Assembly: GCA_023091735.1 (NCBI GenBank) | Contig: JALKBU010000119.1 | Span: forward strand, 1 to 64,000 | Direction of reading: 5' to 3' | From: Trichomonas tenax | Taxonomy: Eukaryota > Parabasalia > Trichomonadida > Trichomonadidae | DNA length: 64,000 bases | Shown here: positions 1-8,679 of the stretch, piece by piece | Layout of the letters: each line of letters begins with the position of its first letter | Position numbering within the stretch: position 1 is the first letter of the stretch | The notes under the pieces: model-generated | The model's database searches: none | What the model was told of the DNA's origin: nothing | The model's input: the letters and a program-made list of their open reading frames with translations, nothing else | Position numbers and translations under genes: made by a program

Positions 1-1075
1 AGAGTGATATTTGTTAAATTAGAACAATAATAGAAAGTTCCATCACCAATACTTGTCAATGTTGATGGAAGAGTGATATTTGTTAAACTAAAACAATAAG
101 AGAAAACATAATTATCAATACTTGTCATTGTTGATGGAAGAGTGATATTTGTTAAATTAGAACAATAATAGAAAGTTCCATCACCAATACTTGTCAATGT
201 TGATGGAAGAGTGATATTTGTTAAACTAAAACAATAAGAGAAAACATAATTATCAATACTTGTCAATGTTGATGGAAGAGTGATATTTGTTAAACTAGAA
301 CAATGAGAGAAAGCGCCATCACCAATACTTGTCAATGTTGATGGAAGAGTGATATTTGTTAAATTAGAACAATGAGAGAAAGCGCCATCACCAATACTTG
401 TCAATGTTGATGGAAGAGTGATATTTGTTAAACTAGAACAATGAGAGAAAGCATAATTATCAATACTTGTCAATGTTGATGGAAGAGTGATATTTGTTAA
501 ATTAGAACAATAAGAGAAAACATAATTATCAATACTTGTCATTGTTGATGGAAGAGTGATATTTGTTAAACTAGAACAATGAGAGAAAGCGCCATCACCA
601 ATACTTGTCATTGTTGATGGAAGAGTGATATTTGTTAAATTAGAACAATAAGAGAAAGCGCCATCACCAATACTTGTCAATGTTGATGGAAGAGTGATAT
701 TTGTTAAACTAGAACAATAAAAGAAAGCATAATTACCAATACTTGTCAATGTTGATGGAAGAGTGATATTTGTTAAATTAGAACAATGAGAGAAAGCGCC
801 ATCACCAATACTTGTCAATGTTGATGGAAGAGTGATATTTGTTAAACTAGAACAATGAGAGAAAGCATAATTACCAATACTTGTCAATGTTGATGGAAGA
901 GTGATATTTGTTAAATTAGAACAATGAGAGAAAGCGCCATCACCAATACTTGTCAATGTTGATGGAAGAGTGATATTTGTTAAATTAGAACAATCTCTGA
1001 AAGCTTCATCACCAATACTTGTCAATGTTGATGGAAGAGTGATAGTTGTTAAACTAGAACAATAAGAGAAAGCAT
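1..1075. repeat. Tandem 69-bp repeat array (coding)
   Basis: About 15.5 consecutive 69-bp units built on the block GATATTTGTTAAA...TTGATGGAAGAGT. Each encodes one 23-residue LRR on the minus strand. Neighbouring units differ at only a few positions, and two or three unit types (GCGCCATCACC, GCATAATTA, ACATAATTA) alternate, indicating unequal exchange or gene conversion. Confidence 0.95.
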
Positions 1076-1247
1076 TTGCCAAGATTTCAGTGGCGGTGTC
1101 TGAAATTTCGGCAGTTATTAAATTTGGGTATATTTGTTTAACATTGGAGTGGATGCTTCCACAGTTACGAATAGTAAGGTAAAGTATTGCTTCATTTCGA
1201 GGTTGTCCAGATGGACATTGATCTAGAATGAGCGTTTCTGATGACAT
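1..1247 (-). CDS. BspA-like leucine-rich repeat surface protein (3' end outside the window)
   Basis: Reading from an ATG at 1247, the frame stays open to the window edge (at least 415 residues). About 55 N-terminal residues without repeats are followed by roughly fifteen 23-residue repeats of the BspA/TpLRR (LRR_5) type, with the pattern CSxLTNITLPSTLTSIGDxAF. Proteins of this family are abundant on trichomonad surfaces and are thought to act in adhesion; that role is family knowledge. No signal peptide is visible at the N-terminus, and a C-terminal membrane anchor, if present, lies beyond position 1. Units vary mainly at GDGAF, GNYAF, DNYVF and HCSSL/YCSNL positions, so the array is recently expanded or homogenised. 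The start is the first ATG before the repeats. Confidence 0.85.
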   Translation of the reverse strand, partial: MSSETLILDQCPSGQPRNEAILYLTIRNCGSIHSNVKQIYPNLITAEISDTATEILANAFSYCSSLTTITLPSTLTSIGDEAFRDCSNLTNITLPSTLTSIGDGAFSHCSNLTNITLPSTLTSIGNYAFSHCSSLTNITLPSTLTSIGDGAFSHCSNLTNITLPSTLTSIGNYAFFYCSSLTNITLPSTLTSIGDGAFSYCSNLTNITLPSTMTSIGDGAFSHCSSLTNITLPSTMTSIDNYVFSYCSNLTNITLPSTLTSIDNYAFSHCSSLTNITLPSTLTSIGDGAFSHCSNLTNITLPSTLTSIGDGAFSHCSSLTNITLPSTLTSIDNYVFSYCFSLTNITLPSTLTSIGDGTFYYCSNLTNITLPSTMTSIDNYVFSYCFSLTNITLPSTLTSIGDGTFYYCSNLTNIT

Positions 1248-2345
1248 TTAGGGGTGAAGCTAGAAATTTCAGATCTTGTTACTTTGCTCTTCATCAGTTA
1301 ATTGCATTGTTGAGAGAACTAGAAAGATGATTTTGGATCATCAACATTTAAAAATTGTAAATAATGTCACTTTTGATAAAAATGCTACTTTTTTGTCAGA
1401 ATTGGCTGAATTTGGAATTTATTTGTCAAAACATTGAATGATTACGAAGAGTTTTTTTGGATTCGTCACAGGAGCAACGAATAATCGACAAAATCATTCT
1501 CGAGTTGACTTTATTTCGGACTTACACATCGAATTTAGGTGATATGTGAGAGGGACTTGAGTGGTTTCCGCAACATGACGCAACTTTACAAATCCTCTCA
1601 AAATTGAGAGCCAATGTTGCTTCAAGTTGTGGAAGCTTGAAAAAATTGAATACTTTTAGGCAAGATTTGAGAGGACCAAAATTTTAATGTTATTGCAAAG
1701 TCACTTTTGGTGATTCTTGCTTCTCGTTGAAGCCTGCTCACCATACTTGCACCACAGATAAAGTTAAATATGCAAATTTGTTTTCATAATATGAAAAAGA
1801 AATATTGCTTTTCATTCCCAATCACACAAATCAATATGAACTAAATCGATCTATAAATTCATTAACTCAAAGTGCTATGTAAAGAATCACGTCATCATTT
1901 TCTTTGACATTATATCCAAACCTAGAAAATTTATTTGAAGTGTGAAAAATAATGTCATGTAAATATCACAAAATATTTGATTTTTGATATTTTGACATGT
2001 AAAAATTATCTACCTGTGAAACATCAAAACTACTTTATTTTGTGATTTTAAAAACTTCATTTACCTTCACATATACTATGAGAGAATTTTTAGACCCTAT
2101 TTCATGATTTGGGAATGGATTTGGCTTTGATTTCAATAATATGCTGAAAAACGAAGTTGTAAATAAAATGTGACAAAGAATTCAAAAGATGAAAAACTCC
2201 AAAAATAGACTGTCCTCGAAGCACAGATTCCAAATTTCCGGTTTTTGGGCCGTGTCAAATCGTTCACATTTTTATCTATAAAAATAAAAATAAAGATGGC
2301 CGAGAAGTCGCTCATCAACTGCTAAAGGAGGAAATTCAAGAGGGA
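1248..2345. other. Intergenic region, possibly with decayed coding sequence
   Basis: No convincing gene. A short ATG frame at 1327 (36 codons) and stop-interrupted codon-like stretches between about 1430 and 1680 may be relics of a gene. Two TGTCATGTAAA/GACATGTAAA motifs lie near 1952 and 1995. The last 40 bases before 2346 contain TCATCAAC, a plausible initiator for the next gene. Confidence 0.4.
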
Positions 2346-3076
2346 ATGATCGAACAGACGCCAGATCCGCAGCCAGTTAATGAGCCGCCAAAGGAAAATA
2401 ATAAGAATTCTCAAGATGGAAATATTGAAAAACTGAAGAAAGTCGGCAAATTCGCATTGAATTACTTCATTCAGGATAGCTTGCTTTATCTGACACTCAA
2501 ATTCTTAAACAGAAGCTTCCCTAAGTCTGGATGGCTTTTCAGGCCTAAATCTGGCTTACGTCCTTTAACCTGATGGCTTTCGTCGCTACAAGAGATTTAT
2601 CCGTCTACTTGTTGTCAAAAGTCGAACAAGTCATGAATATTAAGAAAGAGATGCCTTACGCTTACGCAGCAATATTGGGACCAGTCCATTTGATTTTTAA
2701 CACACTTATTACTGTTCCTCTCGCTTTCATATTCTGCAGATCGAAAGCTGGCTTCTTTAACCAAGTTTCTCGCAGTTTCTTCAATTGGGCTGTTCGTGGC
2801 GCTGTGGATGCATTTGGTTATGAATACGCTGAGAGAAACTTCTACTCAGGAAAGGAAATTCCTGATCTTATAGTCAAACAAAAAGTTGCAGGTGTCTGCG
2901 CTTTCCTCGCAGCCATTTTCGCATTCCCACTTCAGAAGATCTTCTGGGGAGAGTCCTTCGACATCTGCCGTGCTCGTGGTGTCGATGCTGCAATTGGAAT
3001 GAACATTCTTACAGTTTTGGGATTCATCTTTATCAAACACAAATTTAGCAAATTTCATGATTTATTCACTTTATAA
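2346..3076 (+). CDS. Small multi-pass membrane protein, apparently split by a frameshift
   Basis: Two open frames abut: 2346-2573 (75 residues) and 2573-3076 (167 residues), the second ATG overlapping the first stop as TGATGG. The first part has a polar N-terminus and then a hydrophobic, membrane-like stretch ending in a repeated PKSG motif. The second carries at least three hydrophobic segments (about residues 27-47, 98-113 and 137-153 of that frame). The second frame is open only shortly upstream of its ATG, so a single gene with one indel near 2520-2570 fits better than two genes; real overlapping genes or a mis-sequenced base remain possible. The stop reads TAAA, like the stop-overlapping poly(A) signal of trichomonads. 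I do not recognise the family. Confidence 0.5.
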
Positions 3077-3722
3077 ATCCCAGTTTTCGTTTTATATCTA
3101 TGATATATATATTTGGCGCATAATCTAAATATTCAGTTTATTATGATATATGGATATTTTCACTTATTTCAGCAATATTTAGTCAATAACGTCAAGATTA
3201 TACCTATCCACTTTGCAGTTTTATAATATTCCTTCTGATATAAGTATATCTAGTTAATATGAGTCTGAACGCTTATTTTTTGGTGAGATATTCAGGAATT
3301 TGTTGAAAAATAAATATCATAACGAAATATTGATATATTTGGACCTAACATTTGATTTAGAATGTAAATGCAATGTTTATTTGATTCTAATAAGAAAACA
3401 AAATTAGTCCAAATTGATCATTCGGCCACTCATCACTCAATAGTTATCGTGAAAACAAATTCAACAATATAAACGCAATGTGATGAAAGAAGAGGGAAAA
3501 AAGATGTTCATTGTCGTTCATAAAAATAACAAAAGTTTTCTTTGAGCTCATTCAAAGATTTGTTAATTGTTTAAACAACGAAAAAAAATTCCAAATTTCA
3601 CGCATTCGAATGCACAGCAAAAAGGGAGTGTATGTGAATACCGTCAAAGAGGCCATTCATCCTCACAAAGATGTGAATTTGACACCCACAGAAAAAAACA
3701 TCACTTCATTTTTCAGCTTAAC
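3077..3722. other. Intergenic region and GAPDH promoter
   Basis: A+T-rich DNA with no supported gene; an apparent frame reaching into the GAPDH gene is only its untranslated leader. TCACTT at 3701 and TCATTT at 3706 match the trichomonad initiator form TCA-Y-(T/A) and sit about 15-20 bp before the GAPDH ATG. Confidence 0.55.
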
Positions 3723-4808
3723 ATGGTTGTTAAAGTTGCTATCAATGGTTTCGGCAGAATTGGCCGTCTCGTCTTCCGCGCATGCCGCAAGCTCTATCCA
3801 AAGGACATCCAAGTTGTTGCCATTCACGACCTTGGCGACATCAAGACAAACGTCTATCTTCTCAAGTACGATACCGCCCACCGTGCCTTCCCAGAGCCAG
3901 TTACTGTTGATGAAGCAGCGCAGACATTCACTGTTGGTGACGGCGACGACAAGTGGGTCGTTAAGAGCCTTGGTGGCCGCTTAAGCCCATCCCAGCTCCC
4001 ATGGAAGGAGCTTGGCATCGATGTTGTCCTCGAGTCCACCGGTATCTTCCGCTCGAAGGCCGAAGTTGATGCCAACGGCAAGGTTGTCAAGGATGGCTAT
4101 GATGGCCACGTCATTGCCGGTGCTAAGAAGGTTGTCCTCTCTGTCCCATCTGCCGATGAGATCGAGTGCACACTTGTTCTTGGTGTCAACGACGAAGACC
4201 TCAAGCCAGAGACAAAGTGCATTTCCAACGCCTCCTGCACAACAAACTGCCTTGGTCCAGTTGCTAAGACACTCAACAACGCTTTCGGCATCCGCAACGG
4301 TTTCATGACCACCGTTCACTCATACACAAACGATCAAGTTGTTGCTGATACAATGCACAAGGATCTCCGCCGTGCTCGTGCAGCTGGCATGAACATCATC
4401 CCAACATCCACTGGTGCTGCCATTGCACTTCCAAAGGTTTGCCACGGCCTTCCACCGAAGTCTCTCGATGGCTTTGCTCTCCGTGTCCCAACAATCACAG
4501 GCTCCCTCGTCGACCTCACAGTCAACGTTAACGCCAAGGTCACAAAGGAGGAAGTTAACGCCGCCCTCAAGAAGGCCACAGAGGAAGGCTCCCTCAAGGG
4601 CATCATGGCCTATGTCACCGACCCAATCGTCTCATCCGATATCATCGGCAACCAGTACTCCTCTATCGTCGATGCACTCTCCACAAAGGTTCTTCCAAAC
4701 CCAGAAGGCCAAGGCACCCTCGTCAAGGTCCTCTCCTGGTACGATAACGAGTGGATGTACTCATGCCGCTGCGCCGACATCTTCCACCGCCTTGAGCAGT
4801 ACCTCTAA
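3723..4808 (+). CDS. GAPDH: Glyceraldehyde-3-phosphate dehydrogenase
   Basis: A 361-residue GAPDH catalysing NAD-dependent oxidative phosphorylation of glyceraldehyde-3-phosphate in glycolysis. The Rossmann motif INGFGRIGR is at residues 7-15, the catalytic-cysteine motif SNASCTTNCL is about residues 161-170, and the substrate-binding HSYTNDQ and RRARAAGMNIIPTSTGAA segments and the C-terminal WYDNEWMYS motif all follow. The open frame extends upstream to 3567, but the ATG at 3723 gives the normal family start (MVVKVAINGFG) and lies just after TCA-type initiators. Codon use is strongly C-ending, as expected for a highly expressed gene and unlike the A/T-ending codons of the insertion at 5.2-8.3 kb. 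The stop is TAAA. Confidence 0.98.
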   Translation: MVVKVAINGFGRIGRLVFRACRKLYPKDIQVVAIHDLGDIKTNVYLLKYDTAHRAFPEPVTVDEAAQTFTVGDGDDKWVVKSLGGRLSPSQLPWKELGIDVVLESTGIFRSKAEVDANGKVVKDGYDGHVIAGAKKVVLSVPSADEIECTLVLGVNDEDLKPETKCISNASCTTNCLGPVAKTLNNAFGIRNGFMTTVHSYTNDQVVADTMHKDLRRARAAGMNIIPTSTGAAIALPKVCHGLPPKSLDGFALRVPTITGSLVDLTVNVNAKVTKEEVNAALKKATEEGSLKGIMAYVTDPIVSSDIIGNQYSSIVDALSTKVLPNPEGQGTLVKVLSWYDNEWMYSCRCADIFHRLEQYL

Positions 4809-5206
4809 ATCATTATGACTAAACTAAATCAAACTTTCTGATAATTTTATTCTTTTTTCTCTATTATCTCATTATCTAATCAATATCATGAGTGATCATC
4901 TATTAAAACGTTCATAAGAAGAAGTGCTCATTGTGTTCTTCATATTTAATATCGATTTTCTCAAAGAAATCAAATACCTTACAATATACTTATAGGAATT
5001 CTAAAATACTTATGAATTGAAATGAGTACAGATAGTGTATTACAGTTTATGAATATAATTTTTTATTTTGAGCAAAAATATTTGTGTCATCTACTTTTCT
5101 AGAACAAGTGACAAGTTTACATGCCAAAAATGTCATGTAAATAATAAAAATTTAACAAGTAAATTATTTATTCCAATTTATAAGTAAGTTTAATTTCCTT
5201 CATTTT
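4809..5206. other. Intergenic region at the left border of element 1
   Basis: No gene seen. A near-palindromic pair of the recurrent motif (TTTACATGCC and TGTCATGTAAA) lies at about 5116-5145, immediately left of the A+T-rich insertion. No target-site duplication could be identified. Confidence 0.4.
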
Positions 5207-5386
5207 TTACTTCCACATTTCTAATACCTCATCTGGAGCATGTGTGGAAATAAATTCTGTAATTTCCTTCATGATTTGTATCTCAACATCCGTTGATAAA
5301 TGAAGATCGATAATAGTCTTCATCATAACATCGCTTATTTTATAAGCGATGTTAATAGTTTCTTTTAGTTTTTCTAATTCTAGCAT
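5207..5386 (-). CDS. Small helical protein of element 1
   Basis: A 59-residue frame from an ATG at 5386. The product is predicted to be almost entirely helical and amphipathic (rich in L, I, K, E, M), without cysteines. It is unrecognised. Compact size, A/T-ending codons and position beside the element hairpin suggest it belongs to element 1 rather than the host. A perfect 12-bp inverted repeat lies inside it. Confidence 0.5.
   Translation of the reverse strand: MLELEKLKETINIAYKISDVMMKTIIDLHLSTDVEIQIMKEITEFISTHAPDEVLEMWK
5327..5353. repeat. Perfect 12-bp inverted repeat inside a small ORF
   Basis: AACATCGCTTAT (5327-5338) and its exact complement ATAAGCGATGTT (5342-5353), separated by TTT. 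It could form a 12-bp hairpin in RNA or single-stranded DNA. Confidence 0.9.
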
Positions 5387-5418
5387 AATTGAAATAGGAT
5401 TATAGGCTAATGAAGGTA

Positions 5419-5486
5419 GTTATAAACAATTGGTTCGTTTTTACCTAGCGGCAAAAACCAATTCTTGAAATTGACTTCTTTATAAC
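5419..5486. other. Element 1 hairpin with loop ACCTAGCGGC
   Basis: The loop ACCTAGCGGC (5443-5452) is closed by GTTTTT (5437-5442) and AAAAAC (5453-5458). Farther out, AATTGG (5428-5433) can pair with CCAATT (5458-5463) if the inner stem is shortened, and GTTATAAA (5419-5426) pairs with TTTATAAC (5479-5486). The same loop on a different stem occurs at 45228-45273. Function is unknown: terminator or RNA 3'-end signal, replication or nicking origin, or element terminus are all possible. Confidence 0.75.
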
Positions 5487-5512
5487 TTTCATCATATCTA
5501 TTTACCAAAAAT

Positions 5513-5558
5513 AATAATATATTTCTTAATTAATTATCATAACCAATTTCTGAATCTT
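5513..5558. repeat. 46-bp segment identical to 45765-45810
   Basis: From AATAATATATTTC to TGAATCTT, this segment matches 45765-45810 base for base. In both places it forms the 3' end of a minus-strand frame ending in DSEIGYDN. It links the two insertions as members of one element family. Confidence 0.9.
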
Positions 5559-5748
5559 CTTCTTTAGATTTCTTTTGAAGTCTTGGATTCTTTTGTCTTC
5601 CAGCAGCCAACGCAGTTAATTGTTTTTCATTACATTTTCTTTTAGGTTTATCTTGTTTAATCTTCTTTGATTTATCATTTGATAATTCCTTTAGAATTTC
5701 TTGTTTAATTTCATCTCTAAGTGATTGGATGTTAATTGTATCCGACAT
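5530..5748 (-). CDS. Small basic protein of element 1
   Basis: A 72-residue frame from an ATG at 5748. It contains a predicted coiled helix (about residues 5-25), then a lysine/arginine-rich segment with KQLTALAAGRQKNPR, and an acidic tail ending DSEIGYDN. The basic part could bind nucleic acid, but no family is recognised. It is divergent from the gene at 5787, with only 38 bp between start codons: a compact shared promoter typical of viruses and of this element. The last nine codons lie in the 46-bp segment shared with element 2. Confidence 0.55.
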   Translation of the reverse strand: MSDTINIQSLRDEIKQEILKELSNDKSKKIKQDKPKRKCNEKQLTALAAGRQKNPRLQKKSKEEDSEIGYDN

Positions 5749-5786
5749 TTTAATAAGATAAAACTTTTGATTTTATTTATAATAAA

Positions 5787-6206
5787 ATGAGCTTATGTAA
5801 ATCCGAAAGGCAATCGATTATAGATAATGAAGAACGTGAAATCCAACATCCCTTATATTATGTTGTCAAAACAAATGGTGAAGTACAAGTTCGTAAAAGA
5901 AAAGTACCATTAAATTCTATGAAAGAAGAATCTGATAGTTTTTCTGAAATCACATTAGACGATAATCTATCATCAGATTCAGAAGATGATTATCAACAAT
6001 TATCTAATAAAGCATTACTGTCAAAGATGCTAAAGGTATTAGAGAAATCAACAACATCAGAAGATATGAATAAGAATCCTGTTGAAAGAGAACGTGAAAC
6101 AAATGAAAATAAACAATTCATAGAAAACATTCAAGAAACAGTAACAAATAATAGACCATTTCCAATACCATTTAGAAATAGAAGAGCAAGAATAATAAGA
6201 TTATAA
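5787..6206 (+). CDS. Hydrophilic protein of element 1
   Basis: A 139-residue frame with an ATG at 5787. The N-terminal part is basic (VRKRK at about residues 35-39), followed by an acidic serine-rich segment (SDSFSEITLDDNLSSDSEDD), a helical leucine-rich part and an arginine-rich C-terminus (RNRRARIIRL). No family is recognised. The alternation of acidic disorder and a basic tail resembles small virion or core proteins in general composition, which is only a suggestion. It is the divergent partner of 5530-5748, and A/T-ending codons throughout set it apart from host genes. Confidence 0.55.
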   Translation: MSLCKSERQSIIDNEEREIQHPLYYVVKTNGEVQVRKRKVPLNSMKEESDSFSEITLDDNLSSDSEDDYQQLSNKALLSKMLKVLEKSTTSEDMNKNPVERERETNENKQFIENIQETVTNNRPFPIPFRNRRARIIRL

Positions 6207-6239
6207 ATTATATATATTATTGATTTTTATTTTTATTAA

Positions 6240-6386
6240 ATGAATAATGAACTGTTGAAGAAATTCGCTCCAACAGAGAATTATCATCAGATTAAGAGTT
6301 ACTTTGATATTATAGATAATGCTATTCAAGTAGGTGATACCAATAGATGTTATGTACCTTTGATGATAGCTTTAATGCTACATTGA
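6240..6386 (+). CDS. Short ORF of element 1, possibly truncated
   Basis: A 48-residue frame starting 33 bp after the preceding stop in the same orientation, preceded by the same T-rich/ATTAA context as other element genes. The product is unremarkable and ends with a hydrophobic stretch (YVPLMIALMLH). It overlaps the 3' end of the minus-strand pseudogene by 37 bp, so it may be a 3'-truncated gene joined to other sequence by deletion. Confidence 0.4.
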   Translation: MNNELLKKFAPTENYHQIKSYFDIIDNAIQVGDTNRCYVPLMIALMLH

Positions 6387-6667
6387 TATAAACTTAATAG
6401 ATATTCATCAACTGTTTTATACAATGGTTCAAATGTATTAATCTCTCTATTATAAATTGGTGGATATGCTACAGCAACATTATTAGGAATAACATCACTA
6501 TTAACATTACTTTCATTTGTACCCCTAATATTAATTTCTTTATCATTATCTAGTTTATCACTACTATAATTCTTAATAATAATATTATTAGTTGTTCAAC
6601 TATCAACATTACTAGTTGGTTCAATTGGAACATTAGCAATTCCTGCCAGAATACTCTTAGACCGCAT
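6350..6667 (-). pseudogene. Element 1 gene with one internal stop
   Basis: An ATG at 6667 opens a frame interrupted once, by TGA at 6596-6598, and otherwise continuous to a TAA at 6350 (106 codons). The second half is Asn/Ile/Ser-rich and then has a more structured segment (NREINTFEPLYKTVDEYLL). The start lies 41 bp from the divergent gene at 6709. The single in-frame stop in good coding context indicates recent decay. No family is recognised. Confidence 0.5.
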
Positions 6668-6708
6668 TTTTATAAAATAAAACAATATAAATGTTTTAAA
6701 ATAAATAA

Positions 6709-7086
6709 ATGAATAAGCAAACGATTGAAGGATCACCGCAAAAAGTAAATCCTATGAATATCTTATCATATGATGATAACGGTGTTGCTATTAGAAATGT
6801 TAATAATATACCTAGAATAAAAATACCAAGAGTTAGGAATAGAGGAATAGAACCTAGAATATATGTTAATGATGGTTCACATGGTACTAACTTACATTAT
6901 ACATATTCATATAAAGTATATGCTGAACCAAATGAGAAATCTAGTATTTTTAATTCTTATTCTAATAACTTTCCTAGACAAATAACAGATACTCAAACAT
7001 ATGATATGAAAGCATTTAATAGATTATCTATTAATGGAGATATGAATGGTAATCACTTATTAACAAATCCACAATTAAAAATATGA
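6709..7086 (+). CDS. Basic, tyrosine-rich protein of element 1
   Basis: A 125-residue intact frame with an ATG at 6709. It has a KIPRVRNRG segment near residues 43-51, many Asn and Tyr residues and no hydrophobic segment. It is divergent from the pseudogene at 6350-6667. Two small inverted repeats follow the stop: GCGAC...GTCGC and ATCATCA...TGATGG, between about 7093 and 7131, which may serve as 3'-end signals between converging genes. No family is recognised; it could be a small structural protein of the element. Confidence 0.5.
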   Translation: MNKQTIEGSPQKVNPMNILSYDDNGVAIRNVNNIPRIKIPRVRNRGIEPRIYVNDGSHGTNLHYTYSYKVYAEPNEKSSIFNSYSNNFPRQITDTQTYDMKAFNRLSINGDMNGNHLLTNPQLKI

Positions 7087-7116
7087 ATTATAAGCGCGAC
7101 AAATAGTCGCAGATCA

Positions 7117-7293
7117 TCAATTATGATGGTCTGATTTAATTTCATATCCAAAATTATTATGATTAAATATTAAAGATATTTTTATATTTTCGTTTTTATA
7201 TTTATCAATTATATTATTTATCTTATCTAATATTTATATATCATCAACATTTTCAATTACAACGATTTCATCAATTATAAACCTTAAATACAT
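7117..7293 (-). pseudogene. Short decayed ORF of element 1
   Basis: An ATG at 7293 opens 58 codons with one in-frame TAA after codon 19, ending at TGA 7117-7119. It converges on the gene ending at 7086. It was kept because the frame resumes cleanly with similar composition, but support is limited. Confidence 0.3.
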
Positions 7294-7538
7294 ATTTATA
7301 TTACTAAAGCTGTAGTTCATGAAAATGGATGTTGTATGCCATTTATTGTGGATGCTAAATATGAAAGTATTTAAAATAATTATTTTTAAATAAATAGTAG
7401 TATATGCATGGGGGTAGTTTGCCGGAATTTACAAATTATATATAGAGGGGACAATAACTAATATATATAGAAGGGAAAAAACTAAGTTAATTTTTTATTA
7501 TTTAATATTTTAATTAGTATAAAAGCAACTATATATAG

Positions 7539-7884
7539 ATGGAAACAATCCCACCCGAGCGAATGAATAAATACATTAAAAATTCAATTAAGGACTTTGA
7601 AAAACAAGAATCTAAAGATATGTAAATACCTCAACGATTAGGTTGTGGTCTAAATCCTGAATGGATTAAAGAACAATTTAAAAATGAAGGTTGTGAATTA
7701 ATATCGAAATATGAAAAGTGTAGTTCAGAAATGGCATATAAATATGATGGAAAGATACTACGCTACTTATGCATTCAATGCTAAACAATCAGAAAGCACA
7801 ATTAAATTAAAATATGGTGATTTAGAAATGCTTTTCAAAGATGGTATGTTTCAATTTATATCTAAAGGTGGTGCAATCATTTAA
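7539..7884 (+). pseudogene. Broken ORF inside the TIR element, possible zinc-ribbon-like repeat protein
   Basis: An ATG at 7539 opens 28 codons to a TAA. The same frame continues through a well-formed segment (IPQRLGCGLNPEWIKEQF, then KNEGCELISKYEKCSSEMAY) and shifts frame by one base near 7760 to continue to a TAA at 7882. The pattern of a helix followed by a short beta segment with spaced cysteines is reminiscent of zinc-ribbon-like repeats in giant-virus and bacterial proteins; this is a weak resemblance. The stop plus frameshift make it non-functional as read. Confidence 0.45.
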
Positions 7885-7924
7885 CTGATGATATAACATC
7901 CATACCACCAGAAGAACAATGATA

Positions 7925-8014
7925 TTATTCCCCCTCATCAAAATCATTCATTATTTTTGATAATTCTTTACCTGTGAATCCTAAAGATCGTAGACCGAAC
8001 GTTTTAATACTCAT
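7925..8014 (-). CDS. Very short ORF inside the TIR element
   Basis: A 29-codon frame from an ATG at 8014, in the same T-rich/TATAA context as other element genes (SIKTFGLRSLGFTGKELSKI...). It could be a small peptide gene or a 3'-truncated remnant. Confidence 0.25.
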   Translation of the reverse strand: MSIKTFGLRSLGFTGKELSKIMNDFDEGE

Positions 8015-8310
8015 TTATACAAAAATAAAAAATAAAATTAAGTTTTTAAATCGTAAGAATAAATATATGCTTTATGTAGTCAGGATTTATCATTCTATAA
8101 TATTGTTAACCTTTAAATTTTAAAATATAAACAGGTACTCATCAATAAATCTTTCATCTATTTATCCTTTTTATATTCAACATTGTCGCTGTTTATGAAA
8201 ATAAAAAAAAATTAACTTAGTTTTTCCCCACTATATATATTAGTTATTGTCCCCACTATATATAGATACAAAAAGTGGCATAGATACCATTACATTTACT
8301 ACTACTATTT

Positions 8311-8679
8311 TCGAGGATATGCATATGTTTGACTTGAGAATATCTTATGCCTTAATATGTAAAATCTATCTGCTAAGTTAATTTTGAAATTTCATTATAG
8401 AACTATTTTAATGCAATTAACGTTTACCAAAATAGGATAATGGTTCAAATGTTAACATATCATTTAACTCCTAATAATGTATTTATGGCATCAAATAAAT
8501 TTATAGTTATTTATCATATGATATAGTTGGTAAAGCATCTTTGGCTCGAGAAATAAGGTTAATAAAAATAATATTTTTATAGGATACAAAATAAACTCAA
8601 TTAACAAGTAGAGTAGTTGTTCTTCTGATGAATTATCTAACAAATTTAGAAAATCTACCAAATAATATTCCACCTTAAA
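8311..8679. other. Intergenic region
   Basis: No supported gene. A 60-codon minus-strand frame at 8491-8673 has no recognisable feature and normal A+T-rich background composition. Confidence 0.4.

Larger units (their letters stand above)
7390..8310. mobile_element. Small element or deletion derivative with about 100-bp terminal inverted repeats
   Basis: The core of the inverted repeat is 7438-7497 against 8207-8266: both contain GGGGACAATAACTAATATAT followed by GGGAAAAACTAAGTTAATTTTTT-like sequence in opposite orientation, nearly identical. Weaker similarity extends outward to AAATAGTAGTA at 7392 and its complement near 8308. The repeats include a short internal duplication of CTATATATAG-GGGG. 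The interior holds a broken ORF (7539-7884) and a short minus ORF. Long TIRs starting AGTAGT would suit an internally deleted Maverick/Polinton, but no flanking target duplication was found. Confidence 0.7.

Noticed and set aside
1..1075. Regular repeats resembling a CRISPR array
   Set aside because: The units are head-to-tail 69-bp copies without unique spacers and translate into uninterrupted LRR repeats.
2520..2580. Programmed ribosomal frameshift site
   Set aside because: No clear slippery heptamer or downstream structure; an indel or sequencing error is simpler.
3511..4818. Several long frames overlapping GAPDH on both strands
   Set aside because: All are shadows of the strongly codon-biased GAPDH gene, whose motifs fix the true frame.
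7390..8310. Target-site duplication around the TIR element
   Set aside because: Flanking 6-bp sequences (ATAAAT and ATTTTC) do not match.
8491..8673. 60-codon hydrophobic minus-strand frame
   Set aside because: No homology-like pattern, no promoter motif, and composition typical of random A+T-rich DNA.
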